Of a stretch of 36,190 nt of DNA, positions 16,564 to 25,556 are shown one piece after another. The position numbers and the translations under genes were made by a program. Numbering within the stretch: position 1 is the first letter of the stretch; each line of letters begins with the position of its first letter. The stretch is taken from contig JACQFF010000059.1 of the NCBI GenBank assembly GCA_016200205.1, forward strand, positions 1-36,190, given 5' to 3'. Origin of the DNA: Planctomycetia bacterium. Its GTDB lineage: Bacteria; Planctomycetota; Planctomycetia; Pirellulales; PALSA-1355. The notes under the pieces were generated by a model that saw only the letters and a program-made list of their open reading frames with translations, was not told the origin of the DNA and did not search any database.

Positions 16564-17658
16564 CTAGTCAGGATCGGTCGCCAGGCTAGGCCGCGGGCGC
16601 GTGGCGTCTGGAGTGGTGCCCAGATTCCGATGTGCCACGAGCTCGGCCGTGATGCTGACGGCGATTTCCATGACCGTTTGCGAACCGATGTCGAGTCCCA
16701 CGGGAGCGTACACTCGATCGAGCGCCTCGGGCGAGATTCCTTCGGCCAGCAGGTCGTCGAAGATCAGTTTGATTTTGCGTTTGCTGCCGATCATGCCCAC
16801 GTAGCGGCCCCCTCGGTCGGCCAAGTGAAAAAGGGCTTCTTCGTCGTGGTTATGTCCGCGGGTCACAATCAGACAATACGTGTTGGGCGTGATCTCCAAG
16901 TTAGGCAGCACTTCGGTCATTGATCCCGCGATCCGCCGTTGGGCGCGGGGAAAGCGGGCTTCAGTCACGTACTCTTGCCGATCGTCGATGACCCAGACGT
17001 CGAAATCGAGCTCGGCGGCGAGATTGCCCACCGCCTGGCCAACATGCCCCCCGCCGACGATGATCAATCGCGAGCGCGGCAGCATCGGCAGATAAGCCAC
17101 GCCACGTCGTGCACTGGGCCGCGGCCGATCGGACAGCGGCTGCAAGCCATCGCGAATCGCGCGCGGCGCCAGGCCCTCTTCCAACGGTCCGCGGATGTGA
17201 TCCATGAGTCGCCCGTCGGCGTCGAACAAATAACTGGCCGTTTCCGGCAAGCCGCTGGCTTCGGCGTCGAATACGATCGCTTCGGTTCCGCCGGCTCCCT
17301 GGCTGCCCATTTCGCGCAACTTCAAAAAATAGTCGCGAGCGGCCGTACGCGACATCGAATCGATCAGCACTTGCATTCGACCGCCGCAAATCAGGCCGTC
17401 GTCCCAACCATAGTCATCATCAAGCTGAAAGCGGACCACCGAAGCATCGTCCTTGGCCAAGACCGCCAGGGCTTGCCGCTTCACCTCGGCCTCGACGCAG
17501 CCGCCTCCCAAAGTGCCTGACTGGGAGCCATCGTCGAAAACGAGCATCGCCGCGCCCGGCTTTTGGGGCGTAGACCCCCGCGTTTCGACCAGCCGACAAC
17601 AGGCGACGCGGCGGCCGCTTTGGACGGCGGATATCAATCGATCGAGAAGTTCACGCAT
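16564..17658 (-). CDS. XdhC family protein (molybdenum hydroxylase maturation)
   Basis: A 364-aa protein of the XdhC/CoxI family, which binds the molybdenum cofactor and helps insert or sulfurate it in xanthine-dehydrogenase-type enzymes. The start is ATG 17658 (MRELLDRLISAVQSGRRVA); the ORF track extends it 182 residues into unrelated DNA. The N-terminal domain has RLVETRGSTPQKPGAAMLV, SQSGTLGGGCVEAEV and DGLICGGRMQV, with the conserved cysteines. The C-terminal Rossmann domain begins with RLIIVGGGHVGQAVGNLAAEL, followed by VIDDRQEYVTEARFP and CLIVTRGHNHDEEAL. It ends with VYAPVGLDIGSQTVMEIAVS, also diagnostic. It is upstream of, and codirectional with, the MobA-like gene. Confidence 0.95.
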   Translation of the reverse strand: MRELLDRLISAVQSGRRVACCRLVETRGSTPQKPGAAMLVFDDGSQSGTLGGGCVEAEVKRQALAVLAKDDASVVRFQLDDDYGWDDGLICGGRMQVLIDSMSRTAARDYFLKLREMGSQGAGGTEAIVFDAEASGLPETASYLFDADGRLMDHIRGPLEEGLAPRAIRDGLQPLSDRPRPSARRGVAYLPMLPRSRLIIVGGGHVGQAVGNLAAELDFDVWVIDDRQEYVTEARFPRAQRRIAGSMTEVLPNLEITPNTYCLIVTRGHNHDEEALFHLADRGGRYVGMIGSKRKIKLIFDDLLAEGISPEALDRVYAPVGLDIGSQTVMEIAVSITAELVAHRNLGTTPDATRPRPSLATDPD

Positions 17659-17843
17659 ACTTGCTAGCTTATCTGGCACCGCGATCTGCGACAACAGAGG
17701 GCGCGCTCGAGGCTCAGCAATGTCGATCAATCCCATATCGCAGTGCGATATACGCCTCAAAAAATCGTTCCTTCTCAACCCTTTTGGCAAGCGATAGTAT
17801 GTTGGTTTGATGGCGGTAGTGCACTGGGGGTTGTCCAGGAAAC

Positions 17844-18800
17844 ATGAGCAAGCTCGAATCCTCGCCTGTGCGGTTGCGTCCCGAGCCTCTGCCCGACAAT
17901 TTGCGCAGCGTGCAGCCCGGCGGCGGGTTTTGCTACCGAGCTGAATTGGCGTGGGGGGTCTGGCGGCGGTGGTATTTGCGCCATTTTCGGCCCGGCTACG
18001 TCCGAACGATGGCCGCGCGTCGGACGGGCCAATCGACCGGTGCTCCGCACGATATCCTGGATCCCCGCGATCTGAAGTACTGCCGCAACCAGTGCGACTG
18101 CGATTGGGCCGGAGAGCTGGACCCGTTTCGTTGGCGAGAGAAGCTGCCGTTTGCCCGCTGGGGTTTGGCCGAATTGCAGTTGATGGGCTATCCCTTGCTG
18201 GCACTGACGATCAGCGGGGCATGGTTCGCCTGGTACCTGGCCATGGTCCCGGGCGTCGTGTTGGGATCGCTTGTCTATTTTTTCCGCGACCCGCGGCGGC
18301 ACGTGCCCGAGGGAGCCGGACTGTTGGTCTCACCCGCCGACGGGACGGTGGCCGAGATCTCAGCGCTTGCGCATGACGATTTTATCGGCGGTCCCGCTGT
18401 GCGGATCGGGATTTTTTTGTCCATTTTCAACGTCCATATCAATCGGGCACCCGCCGAATCGCGGGTGATCCGTTTGCGTTACTCACCCGGCGCGTTCCTC
18501 AATGCTCTGAATCCCGAGAGTACGATTCGCAACGAGAACTTGTGGATTGGGCTGGAAGAGGAGAGTTCGCCCCATCGACGGCTCGTGGTTCGGCAGATTG
18601 CCGGGCTGATTGCCAGACGGATCGTGTGCGACCTGCGCAGCGGCGAGGTAGTCGCACGCGGACACAAATTCGGTATGATCAAGCTAGGCTCGCGCACCGA
18701 ACTGATCTTTCCGGCTGAAACCGGGCTGCAGGTCCTGGCCAAAATCGGCGATAAAGTCCAAGGCGGCTGCACGGTTTTGGCCCGCTACGAAAGCACATGA
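17844..18800 (+). CDS. psd: Phosphatidylserine decarboxylase with N-terminal extension
   Basis: A 318-aa protein that converts phosphatidylserine to phosphatidylethanolamine through a self-made pyruvoyl group. ATG 17844 has AGGAAAC just upstream. The catalytic part starts near residue 100: a membrane segment (LLALTISGAWFAWYLAMVPGVVLGSLVYFF), then PADGTVAEI, FLSIFNVHINRAPAESRV and GHKFGMIKLGSRTEL. The Gly282-Ser283 pair is the predicted self-cleavage site that forms the alpha and beta chains. The first 95 or so residues are extra for the short (archaeal-type) class and carry a cysteine group YCRNQCDCDW at about residues 79-88. pssA follows after 24 nt, so the pair makes phosphatidylethanolamine in two steps from CDP-diacylglycerol and serine. 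Confidence 0.93.
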   Translation: MSKLESSPVRLRPEPLPDNLRSVQPGGGFCYRAELAWGVWRRWYLRHFRPGYVRTMAARRTGQSTGAPHDILDPRDLKYCRNQCDCDWAGELDPFRWREKLPFARWGLAELQLMGYPLLALTISGAWFAWYLAMVPGVVLGSLVYFFRDPRRHVPEGAGLLVSPADGTVAEISALAHDDFIGGPAVRIGIFLSIFNVHINRAPAESRVIRLRYSPGAFLNALNPESTIRNENLWIGLEEESSPHRRLVVRQIAGLIARRIVCDLRSGEVVARGHKFGMIKLGSRTELIFPAETGLQVLAKIGDKVQGGCTVLARYEST

Positions 18801-18824
18801 GGCTGCCACGAGCAGCATCGAACG

Positions 18825-19694
18825 ATGAATCGAATTCGCACGGTTGCTGTCTTTCCCACGGTTTTCACGCTGGGGAATTTGATTTGCGGCTTCTTTGCCA
18901 TCGTCGTCGCCGCCCGGGTGGAGCGGCCGACTTCGTTGGACATTCCGCGCGCGGTCGATATCGCCTTTCAGCATCCCACCGGGCTGATGAGACAGTTGGA
19001 CCCGACCGACGATACGCACAACATCATGCTCAGCGGCTGGCTGATTTTTTTGGCCATGGTTTTCGATGCCTTGGACGGACACGTGGCCCGGCTGGCGCGC
19101 ACCACGAGCGATTTTGGTGCGCAGTTGGACAGTCTGTGCGATATCGTGTCGTTCGGCGTTGCGCCGGGCTTTCTGCTGGTCAAAATGTGTCCGACGTTTA
19201 CCTATTCGCACAATAAAGTATGGGTCATTGCCGCCGCGTTTGCGGCTTGCGCGGCGCTACGGCTGGCGCGATTCAACGTCGAGATGGCCGAGGACGATGA
19301 CCACTTGCACTTTAGCGGGCTCCCCTCGCCGGCGGCCGCGGCTTCGATCGCGGGGTTCGCCATTTTGTTCTATGAGCTGCGGCGCGGTGGAAATCAACTG
19401 ATGTATGCGGCCGAAATCGACAAAGTCGTGCAGAACGCGCTGCCGTTCTTCGCGGTGCTCGTGGCGCTGTTGATGGTGTCGCGGATTCCTTACCCGCATG
19501 TGGTCAATCAATTGCTCAGCGGTCAGCGCAGCTTCGGCCACGTCGTGGCCCTGGTATTCGCGGTGGCGGCGATTATGTCGATCCACGGCTATTCGGTGCC
19601 GATTATCGGCTGCGTTTTCGTGCTCGCTCCGCCGGTGAAGTACCTCTGGCAACGCCTCTACGCGCGGCGCGAAACTCAAGACCCGATCTTCTGA
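18825..19694 (+). CDS. pssA: CDP-diacylglycerol--serine O-phosphatidyltransferase
   Basis: A 289-aa integral membrane enzyme that makes phosphatidylserine from CDP-diacylglycerol and L-serine. The CDP-alcohol phosphatidyltransferase signature is complete: DALDGHVARLARTTSDFGAQLDSLCD, i.e. D-G-x2-A-R-x(8)-G-x3-D-x3-D. The N-terminus VAVFPTVFTLGNLICGFFAIV is the typical first membrane helix of PssA. Several further helices are visible (WVIAAAFAACAALRLARFNV, FFAVLVALLMV, HVVALVFAVAAIMSIHGYSVPI). The product feeds directly into Psd encoded 24 nt upstream. The next gene, ribE, begins 15 nt after the stop, so the genes appear co-transcribed. Confidence 0.96.
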   Translation: MNRIRTVAVFPTVFTLGNLICGFFAIVVAARVERPTSLDIPRAVDIAFQHPTGLMRQLDPTDDTHNIMLSGWLIFLAMVFDALDGHVARLARTTSDFGAQLDSLCDIVSFGVAPGFLLVKMCPTFTYSHNKVWVIAAAFAACAALRLARFNVEMAEDDDHLHFSGLPSPAAAASIAGFAILFYELRRGGNQLMYAAEIDKVVQNALPFFAVLVALLMVSRIPYPHVVNQLLSGQRSFGHVVALVFAVAAIMSIHGYSVPIIGCVFVLAPPVKYLWQRLYARRETQDPIF

Positions 19695-19709
19695 TTTGCC
19701 GAGGCGCCC

Positions 19710-20303
19710 ATGTTCACCGGCCTAGTCCAACATCTGGCGAGCGTCCGCGAAGTCCACTCGCGGCCGCCCGGAAAACGGCTCGTGGTCCTCTCGCCTCAAA
19801 TTGCCCGTGACGCGGCGCTGGGCGATAGCATCGCTATCAACGGTTGCTGCCTGACCGTAGTAGCCCGCGAACAAGATTTCTTGAGCTTCGATGCCGGCCC
19901 CGAGACTCTGGCCCGGACGAACCTCGGAGCGCTGTCTGCCGGCAGCCTGGTCAATTTAGAGCCTTCGCTGCGCGTCGGCGATCGCCTGGGCGGGCATTTT
20001 GTCACTGGCCATGTGGAAGGTGTTGGCACCCTTATGGAGCGAATAGACGATCGCGACTGGTCCACGCTCTGGTTTGGTTTTCCGGCCATTTTGGGCCGCT
20101 GTATGGTCGAAAAAGGTTCGGTTGCCGTCGATGGGGTCAGCTTGACTTTGGTCGATGTCGATGCGGAACGCTTCAGCGTGGCGCTGATTCCCCATACGCT
20201 CGAAGCTACCACGCTGGGCCGACTCGGCGTCGGCGGGCGCGTCAATTTGGAAACGGATTTGCTGGCCAAATACGCTCAAAAGCAAGGTATCGAACTTTGC
20301 TGA
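19710..20303 (+). CDS. ribE: Riboflavin synthase, alpha subunit
   Basis: A 197-aa protein, the family's usual size, that dismutates two molecules of 6,7-dimethyl-8-ribityllumazine to riboflavin. The two internally repeated lumazine-binding barrels are visible. The first begins MFTGLVQHLASV and contains LGDSIAINGCCLTVV and FDAGPETLARTNLG. It is joined by RVGDRLGGHFVTGHVEGVG to the second, with KGSVAVDGVSLTLVDVD and ALIPHTLEATTLG. NLETDLLAKYAQK near the end is the conserved C-terminal helix motif. No FMN riboswitch is evident upstream, consistent with the gene being inside the psd-pssA-ribE run, not in a regulated rib operon. Confidence 0.96.
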   Translation: MFTGLVQHLASVREVHSRPPGKRLVVLSPQIARDAALGDSIAINGCCLTVVAREQDFLSFDAGPETLARTNLGALSAGSLVNLEPSLRVGDRLGGHFVTGHVEGVGTLMERIDDRDWSTLWFGFPAILGRCMVEKGSVAVDGVSLTLVDVDAERFSVALIPHTLEATTLGRLGVGGRVNLETDLLAKYAQKQGIELC

Positions 20304-20386
20304 ATGCCCGTTGCGGCCAATCACTTCCGAAATGATCTGACTGCTGGCCCGAATTCCCGCTCAACAAAAAAACCGCCAGACTCCCG

Positions 20387-21310
20387 ATGCCAACGCCTGT
20401 CAGTAGCAATCAGACCATCTCCTACCTGTCGCGGCGCTTCGCCGAAGCCGGCATTCGATTGAACACTCGGCACGGTCAGAATTTTTTGATCGATCTGAAT
20501 TTGATGCGATTGATCGTCGAGCGAGCCGAGCTACTGCCCAGCGACGTCGTGCTGGAAGTCGGCACCGGCACCGGCGCGCTAACGGCATTGATGGCGCCGC
20601 GAGTCGCGGCCGTGGTGACGGTCGAACTCGATTCGCACCTTTATCGACTCGCCAGTGAGGAATTGTTCAGCTTTTCGAACGTGGTCATGCTAGCGCAGGA
20701 CGCGCTGAAAAACAAGAGCACGTTCGATTCTCGGCTGATCGCCGCGCTCCAACAGCAACTGGCCGCCGGACCGCATCGGCATTTGAAGCTCGTGGCCAAT
20801 TTGCCTTACAGTGTCGCCACGCCGGTGATTGCGAACCTGCTCTCCGCGGCGATGCTGCCCGAATCAATGACAGTGACGATCCAGAAGGAAGTCGCCGACC
20901 GGATCACGGCCGCACCGGGCACCAGGGATTACGGCTCGCTGAGCGTGTGGATCCAGAGCCAGTGCCGAGTGGAGCTCGTGCGCAACCTGCCTCCCACGGT
21001 CTTCTGGCCCCGGCCAAAAGTGGCCTCGGCCATCATTCACGTCGAAGTCGACGAGCAGCTACGGGGCCGGATCCCGGACCCAGCGTTTTTTCATGATTTC
21101 GTGCGGTCGCTGTTCTTCCATCGCCGTAAGTTCTTACGCAGCGTGCTGCAAAACGCTCTGAAAGGCCGGCTGGAAAAACCCGCCATCGACGAGATCCTGA
21201 TCCAAACCGGCTTGAGTCCGGAAAGTCGAGCCGAGCAGCTCGATGTCACGGCCATTTTGGGCCTCGCCGAGGCCGTCAGGGCTCGCTTGAGCCAAAAGCC
21301 CGACGATTAA
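20387..21310 (+). CDS. rsmA: 16S rRNA (adenine(1518)-N6/adenine(1519)-N6)-dimethyltransferase
   Basis: A 307-aa KsgA-type methyltransferase that dimethylates two adjacent adenines in helix 45 of 16S rRNA with S-adenosylmethionine during small-subunit assembly. N-terminal motif X/I: NTRHGQNFLIDLNLMRLIVE, then DVVLEVGTGTGALTALM (SAM-binding glycine-rich loop). The acidic motif II is VVTVELDSHLY. The catalytic motif IV is NLPYSVATPVI. The C-terminal helical domain includes VFWPRPKVASAIIHVE and FFHRRKFLRSVLQNAL, typical of the family. ATG 20387 gives the expected N-terminus. The gap to ribE is 83 nt without a terminator, so it is probably part of the same run or has its own weak promoter. Confidence 0.97.
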   Translation: MPTPVSSNQTISYLSRRFAEAGIRLNTRHGQNFLIDLNLMRLIVERAELLPSDVVLEVGTGTGALTALMAPRVAAVVTVELDSHLYRLASEELFSFSNVVMLAQDALKNKSTFDSRLIAALQQQLAAGPHRHLKLVANLPYSVATPVIANLLSAAMLPESMTVTIQKEVADRITAAPGTRDYGSLSVWIQSQCRVELVRNLPPTVFWPRPKVASAIIHVEVDEQLRGRIPDPAFFHDFVRSLFFHRRKFLRSVLQNALKGRLEKPAIDEILIQTGLSPESRAEQLDVTAILGLAEAVRARLSQKPDD

Positions 21311-21331
21311 CAAGAAATCGCCGGCGGGTTG

Positions 21332-21360
21332 TTCAAAAGACACCCGCGATTGACTATGAT
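21332..21360 (+). promoter_or_regulatory. Candidate promoter of the 74-aa gene
   Basis: TTCAAA, 17 nt, TATGAT (four and five matches to the -35 and -10). The predicted start near 21367 supports ATG 21398 over the upstream TTG and ATG codons as the start of the small gene. Confidence 0.4.
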
Positions 21361-21397
21361 AGCAGCGATCAAAAACGATGCCACCGACTGGGGTAGC

Positions 21398-21622
21398 ATG
21401 AAACAGTTTGTCGAAATCCCTGGCGCGTTGCTGCTGAAATTAGCCAATTCCCAAGAGCTTCCGGATCTCCGCGCCGCGGGTGTCACCGAACAGAGCGAAA
21501 TCCGCATCAACCAGCACGGAGACATCGAGATGCTTCAGGCTGGCGATTGGGCCATCATTGGCGGTCTGCTTGGCGATTACAAAAACCGAATCAAAAGGCT
21601 CACCGGCCTCGACTGGTCATGA
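21398..21622 (+). CDS. Small conserved-looking hypothetical protein (74 aa)
   Basis: No recognised family. The start at ATG 21398 (MKQFVEIPGALLLKLANSQEL) is preferred because a promoter-like sequence overlaps the upstream alternatives at 21329 and 21356. The protein is acidic and compact: LPDLRAAGVTEQSEIRINQHGDIEMLQAGDWAIIGGLLGDYKNRIKRLTG. It has no signal peptide or membrane segment. The alternating hydrophobic pattern looks like a small folded domain rather than noise. It follows rsmA after 87 nt on the same strand. Confidence 0.55.
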   Translation: MKQFVEIPGALLLKLANSQELPDLRAAGVTEQSEIRINQHGDIEMLQAGDWAIIGGLLGDYKNRIKRLTGLDWS

Positions 21623-22080
21623 GCGGTTTAGCTTCGCTAGCCCATTTCTTCACGGGCAATGCCCGGGGGAGGCTGTGGTTTATTCAAGTAGTCGGGCCTG
21701 GGTGGCGGGGTTTCCTGTCAAATATTCGCACCATTTATTCAGTTAACCAAGGGATACTCGGCGGTAGTTTGGGCAAGATACAATCAATGGAAAGAAATTT
21801 TGCGCGTGGCGTTGTTTTAACCGGGGAAGCAAAACTGGTATTTTTTTGAGGACTGATAAGTTGGGCCGTGTTAACTTGGCGCAAGTTTGCTGAGCGTGCG
21901 CTGGGGACACGTGGCAGCGATAGTTTGGGAGTTGGTTCTAACCCGCTTGAAGAACCTACTTGGCTCTCCAAAGACGGTATCCTGCCTAACGGTTGCGCGA
22001 ACCGATTGAAATAGATAGAAACCCGTGCGCAGTCACCCACCCCAACACCCTCCTTTTCTCTGGTGAGAGTTAGGATAGCC
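21623..22080. other. Intergenic region before the fused lipid synthase gene
   Basis: About 458 nt without a convincing gene, with lower GC than its flanks. A weak stem ACCGG / CTGGT followed by seven T (21820-21847) could terminate transcription from the small gene. GATACAAT at 21777-21784 is -10-like but lacks a -35. These signals are suggestive only. Confidence 0.4.
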
Positions 22081-25000
22081 GTGCATCTCGATCATTTGCC
22101 CGGATCGTTTTTTGGTCCTTCCAACCTCGTCGACCTGCTGCGGCACCGTGCGTCGCACCAGGCGCATGATCGGGCGTTTACGTATTTAGTCGATGGCGAG
22201 ACCGACGAACTCCATTGGACGTACCAAGAGCTCGACCGTCAGGCCCGGGCTGTGGCCGGGCGGCTACAAGGCATGGGACTGGAGGGCCAACGGGCGCTGT
22301 TGCTCTACCCCGCCGGACTGGATTTTATCGCCGCGTTTTTCGGTTGTTTGTATGCGGGGGTAGTAGCCGTGCCGGCCTATCCGCCGCGGCGAAATCGTTC
22401 GCTGTCGCGGATTGAAGCGATCGCCGACGACGCCCAAGCAAGAATTGCGCTGACCACGTTTCAGGTGCTCGAGCGCGTGCAACCGGTCCTCGATCAGACA
22501 CCGGACCTCAAGAAAATCGCCTGGCTGGCGACCGACCAATTGCCCGAGGGAATTGAAGACCAATGGCAGCTTCCGGAAGTCCACGGCGATACGCTGGCGT
22601 TTTTGCAATACACGTCCGGTTCGACCGGCATGCCCAAGGGCGTCGTGCTGACGCACGCCAATCTGATCCACAACTCGGCGTCGATCGCCTATGCCTTCGA
22701 ACATACGCGCAGCGGCAGCGGCGTGTTTTGGCTTCCCAGCTATCACGACATGGGACTCATCGGCGGCATTCTGCAGCCGCTCTACATCGGGCAAGCCAAC
22801 GTGCTGCTTTCGCCGATGTCGTTCTTGCAGAAGCCTTACCGCTGGCTGAAGGCGATTTCGCACTACCGCGGCACCATCAGCGGCGGTCCGAACTTCGCCT
22901 ACGATCTGTGCGTGCGAAAAATCACACCGGAACAGCGTCAAACGCTCGATTTGAGCCGCTGGTGCCTGGCGTTCAACGGCGCCGAGCCGGTGCGGGCCGA
23001 AACGCTCGATCAATTCGCCAAAATGTTCGAGCCGTGCGGCTTCCGCCCGGAAGCATTCTACCCCTGTTACGGCATGGCCGAAGCGACGCTGATCGTCTCG
23101 GGCGGCTTCAAAGCGGCGTTGCCCGTGGTCCGCACCTTCGACGCGGAAGCCCTGGAAAACAACCAGGTGCTCGATGCCCTGGCCGACGAGGAAGGGGCAC
23201 GCGAACTGGTCGGCAGCGGCGGCAATTTGCTCGACCAACGGATCGTGATTGCCCATCCCGAAAACTTGACCAGCTTGCCCGCCGACCAGGTGGGGGAAAT
23301 CTGGGTTTCCGGTCCCAGCGTGGCGCAAGGCTATTGGAATCGCCCCGAAGAAACCCAACGCACTTTTCGGGCTTTTTTGAAAGACACCGGCGAAGGGCCC
23401 TTTCTCCGGACCGGCGACTTGGGTTTCATGCAAGACGGCGAGCTGTTCATCACTGGACGCTTGAAAGACCTGATCATCATTCGTGGGTTGAATCACTACC
23501 CACAGGATATCGAGTTGACCGTCGGCCAGAGCCATCCCCGATTGCGGCCGGGCAACGGAGCCGCGCTGGCCGTTGAGATCGATGGGATCGAGCGGCTGGT
23601 TGTGGTGCAGGAGATCGAACGCCGCCAGCAACGGGAGCTGGAGGGCGTATTCGAAGCGATCCGCCGCAACGTTTCGGCCGAGCATGAACTGCCGGTCGAG
23701 GCCATCGCATTGATCAAAGCCGGCAGTATTGCGAAAACATCCAGCGGCAAAATCCAGCGCCATGCCTGCCGGACGGCCTTTCTCGAGGGCTCGCTGGAAA
23801 TAGTCGGCCAGTGGCGCGCCTGGGCTGCCGCCACGGACGCGGCTCCGCCGAAGCAATCTCGCGACGCCGCGGACCGCGACCAGACCAAAACCGATCTCGA
23901 GCGACCCGCTCGGTCGCGACAGGTTTCGGCTCCGCATCCTGCGACCAACGGCGCGGCCGAGACCCAACGCGGTCCCAGCACCACGCTGAGCACTGCCGAA
24001 ATCGTGCTCGAACACGTGCGGCGAGTGGCCAAGGAGCGTGCGCTGGGGATCACGCTCGATAGCTCGATCGTCGAGCTGGGGCTCGATTCGCTGGAGCGCA
24101 TGGAAATCATCGCATCGCTGGAAGAGACCTACGGCGGACGGTTTCCCGAAGACGTGCTGCCGCAGATCGAAACCTGCCGCGAAGTCGCCTCCGCGGTCGA
24201 AGCCTATTTGGGTCCCACTCCGCGGATCCGCGGCGATCAGCCGGTCATTCACGAAATTCCTCCTGAAAACTATCGCTTCGAATGTTTCCCCGAGGTGCTG
24301 AGACTGCGGCAGACGATGGGCGAAATCGATGCTGCCGGATTGATGAACCCCTATTTCAAAGTCCACGAGAACGTGATTAAGGACACCACGAAGATCAATG
24401 GACGGAAATTGGTCAGCTTCTCCAGCTACAACTACGTCGGGATGTCGGGTGACCCACGGGTGGCGGCCGCCGCAAAGCAGGCCATCGATCGCTTTGGCAC
24501 GAGCGTTTCCGCCAGCCGATTGGTGTCGGGCGAAAAGACCATCCATCGCGAGCTGGAGCAGGCCCTCGCCAAGTTCGTCGGCGCCGAAGCGGCCATTGTC
24601 TATGTCAGCGGCCACGGCACGAATGAAACCACCTTGGGCCACCTGTTTGGACCCGGCGACTTGATCTTGCACGACGCGCTCGCCCACAACAGCATCGTAC
24701 AAGGCGCCATTCTTTCGGGTGCCCGCCGTAGGCCCTTTCCGCACAACGATTGGGAAGCGCTCGACAAGCTGCTCTCGGAGTTGCGGCCCACGTATCGGCG
24801 GGTCGTGATCGCGATTGAAGGCGTCTACAGCATGGACGGTGACATTGCCAATGTGCCCCGCTTCGTGGAAGTGAAGAAGCGGCATCGGGCATTCTTGTAC
24901 ATCGACGAGGCCCATTCGATCGGCGTGCTGGGCGCGCATGGGCGAGGTGTCGGCGAGCACTTCGGCATCCCTTCGCGCGACGTCGACATTTGGATGGGCA

Positions 25001-25536
25001 CGATAAGCAAGGCCCTTGGCAGTTGCGGGGGATATATCGCGGGCACGCAGACCTTAGTCGAGTACCTCAAGTACACGGCGCCGGGGTTTGTCTTTTCCGG
25101 CGGGATAAGTGCGGCCAATGCCGCCGCGGCATTGGCTTCGCTCAAGTTGCTCGAGGCCGAGCCCGAGCGGCTGACCCGCTTGCACCAACGTTCGGAACTG
25201 TTTCTGAATCTGGCTCGCCAGCGCGGTTTGGACACCGGCATCAGCCAGGGCTCGCCGGTTATCCCCGTGATCATCGGCAACTCGATGGATTGCTTGCGGC
25301 TCTCGCAAGCGTTGTTCGAGCGAGGCATCAACGTGCAGCCGATTTTGCATCCGGCGGTCGAAGAAAAGGCCGCCCGACTGCGATTCTTCATAACCTCGGA
25401 TCATACCGAACAGCAAATGCGCGACACGGTGGATGCGGTGACTGAAGAACTGGAAAAAATCGATCTGAAGTACCTCAGTCCGCCGACTCACAGCAACGGC
25501 CATCCCGCTTCGGCGTCCGCGGTCCGCGCACACTGA
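22081..25536 (+). CDS. Fused fatty acyl-AMP ligase / acyl carrier protein / alpha-oxoamine synthase
   Basis: An 1151-aa three-module enzyme. GTG 22081 is preferred to GTG 22063 because AGGA lies 5 nt upstream. Module 1 (about 10-580) is a fatty acyl-AMP ligase: LQYTSGSTGMPKGV (P-loop), CYGMAEATLIVSGG, TGRLKDLIIIRGLNHYPQDIE (both characteristic of FAALs) and the catalytic lysine in KTSSGKIQRH (about 557). Module 2 (about 640-715) is an acyl carrier protein with phosphopantetheine serine in LGLDSLERMEI (about Ser670). Module 3 (about 755-1130) is a PLP-dependent alpha-oxoamine synthase: SSYNYVGMSGDPRV, HDALAHNSIVQGAI, YIDEAHSIGVLGAHGRG, with the PLP lysine in GTISKALGSCGGYIAG (about 977). Predicted action: a fatty acid is adenylated, loaded on the ACP and condensed with an amino acid with loss of CO2. 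Serine as substrate would give 3-ketosphinganine. AONS or KBL-like activity cannot be excluded. A convergent SDR gene follows. Confidence 0.93.
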   Translation: MHLDHLPGSFFGPSNLVDLLRHRASHQAHDRAFTYLVDGETDELHWTYQELDRQARAVAGRLQGMGLEGQRALLLYPAGLDFIAAFFGCLYAGVVAVPAYPPRRNRSLSRIEAIADDAQARIALTTFQVLERVQPVLDQTPDLKKIAWLATDQLPEGIEDQWQLPEVHGDTLAFLQYTSGSTGMPKGVVLTHANLIHNSASIAYAFEHTRSGSGVFWLPSYHDMGLIGGILQPLYIGQANVLLSPMSFLQKPYRWLKAISHYRGTISGGPNFAYDLCVRKITPEQRQTLDLSRWCLAFNGAEPVRAETLDQFAKMFEPCGFRPEAFYPCYGMAEATLIVSGGFKAALPVVRTFDAEALENNQVLDALADEEGARELVGSGGNLLDQRIVIAHPENLTSLPADQVGEIWVSGPSVAQGYWNRPEETQRTFRAFLKDTGEGPFLRTGDLGFMQDGELFITGRLKDLIIIRGLNHYPQDIELTVGQSHPRLRPGNGAALAVEIDGIERLVVVQEIERRQQRELEGVFEAIRRNVSAEHELPVEAIALIKAGSIAKTSSGKIQRHACRTAFLEGSLEIVGQWRAWAAATDAAPPKQSRDAADRDQTKTDLERPARSRQVSAPHPATNGAAETQRGPSTTLSTAEIVLEHVRRVAKERALGITLDSSIVELGLDSLERMEIIASLEETYGGRFPEDVLPQIETCREVASAVEAYLGPTPRIRGDQPVIHEIPPENYRFECFPEVLRLRQTMGEIDAAGLMNPYFKVHENVIKDTTKINGRKLVSFSSYNYVGMSGDPRVAAAAKQAIDRFGTSVSASRLVSGEKTIHRELEQALAKFVGAEAAIVYVSGHGTNETTLGHLFGPGDLILHDALAHNSIVQGAILSGARRRPFPHNDWEALDKLLSELRPTYRRVVIAIEGVYSMDGDIANVPRFVEVKKRHRAFLYIDEAHSIGVLGAHGRGVGEHFGIPSRDVDIWMGTISKALGSCGGYIAGTQTLVEYLKYTAPGFVFSGGISAANAAAALASLKLLEAEPERLTRLHQRSELFLNLARQRGLDTGISQGSPVIPVIIGNSMDCLRLSQALFERGINVQPILHPAVEEKAARLRFFITSDHTEQQMRDTVDAVTEELEKIDLKYLSPPTHSNGHPASASAVRAH

Positions 25537-25556
25537 GCCGCTGTTTCAAAGCGTCT

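Noticed and set aside
17659-18204. 182-residue N-terminal extension of XdhC in the ORF track
   Set aside because: The extension overlaps psd in antisense and lacks family sequence; MRELLDRLISAVQSG is the normal XdhC start.
19680-19709. Possible FMN riboswitch before ribE
   Set aside because: Only 15 nt separate pssA and ribE, too short for the conserved RFN structure.
22264-24960. 898-aa ORF antisense to the fused synthase
   Set aside because: It is a shadow of the GC-rich sense frame: no ribosome site, signal or domain, while the plus strand carries clear enzyme motifs along the whole length.
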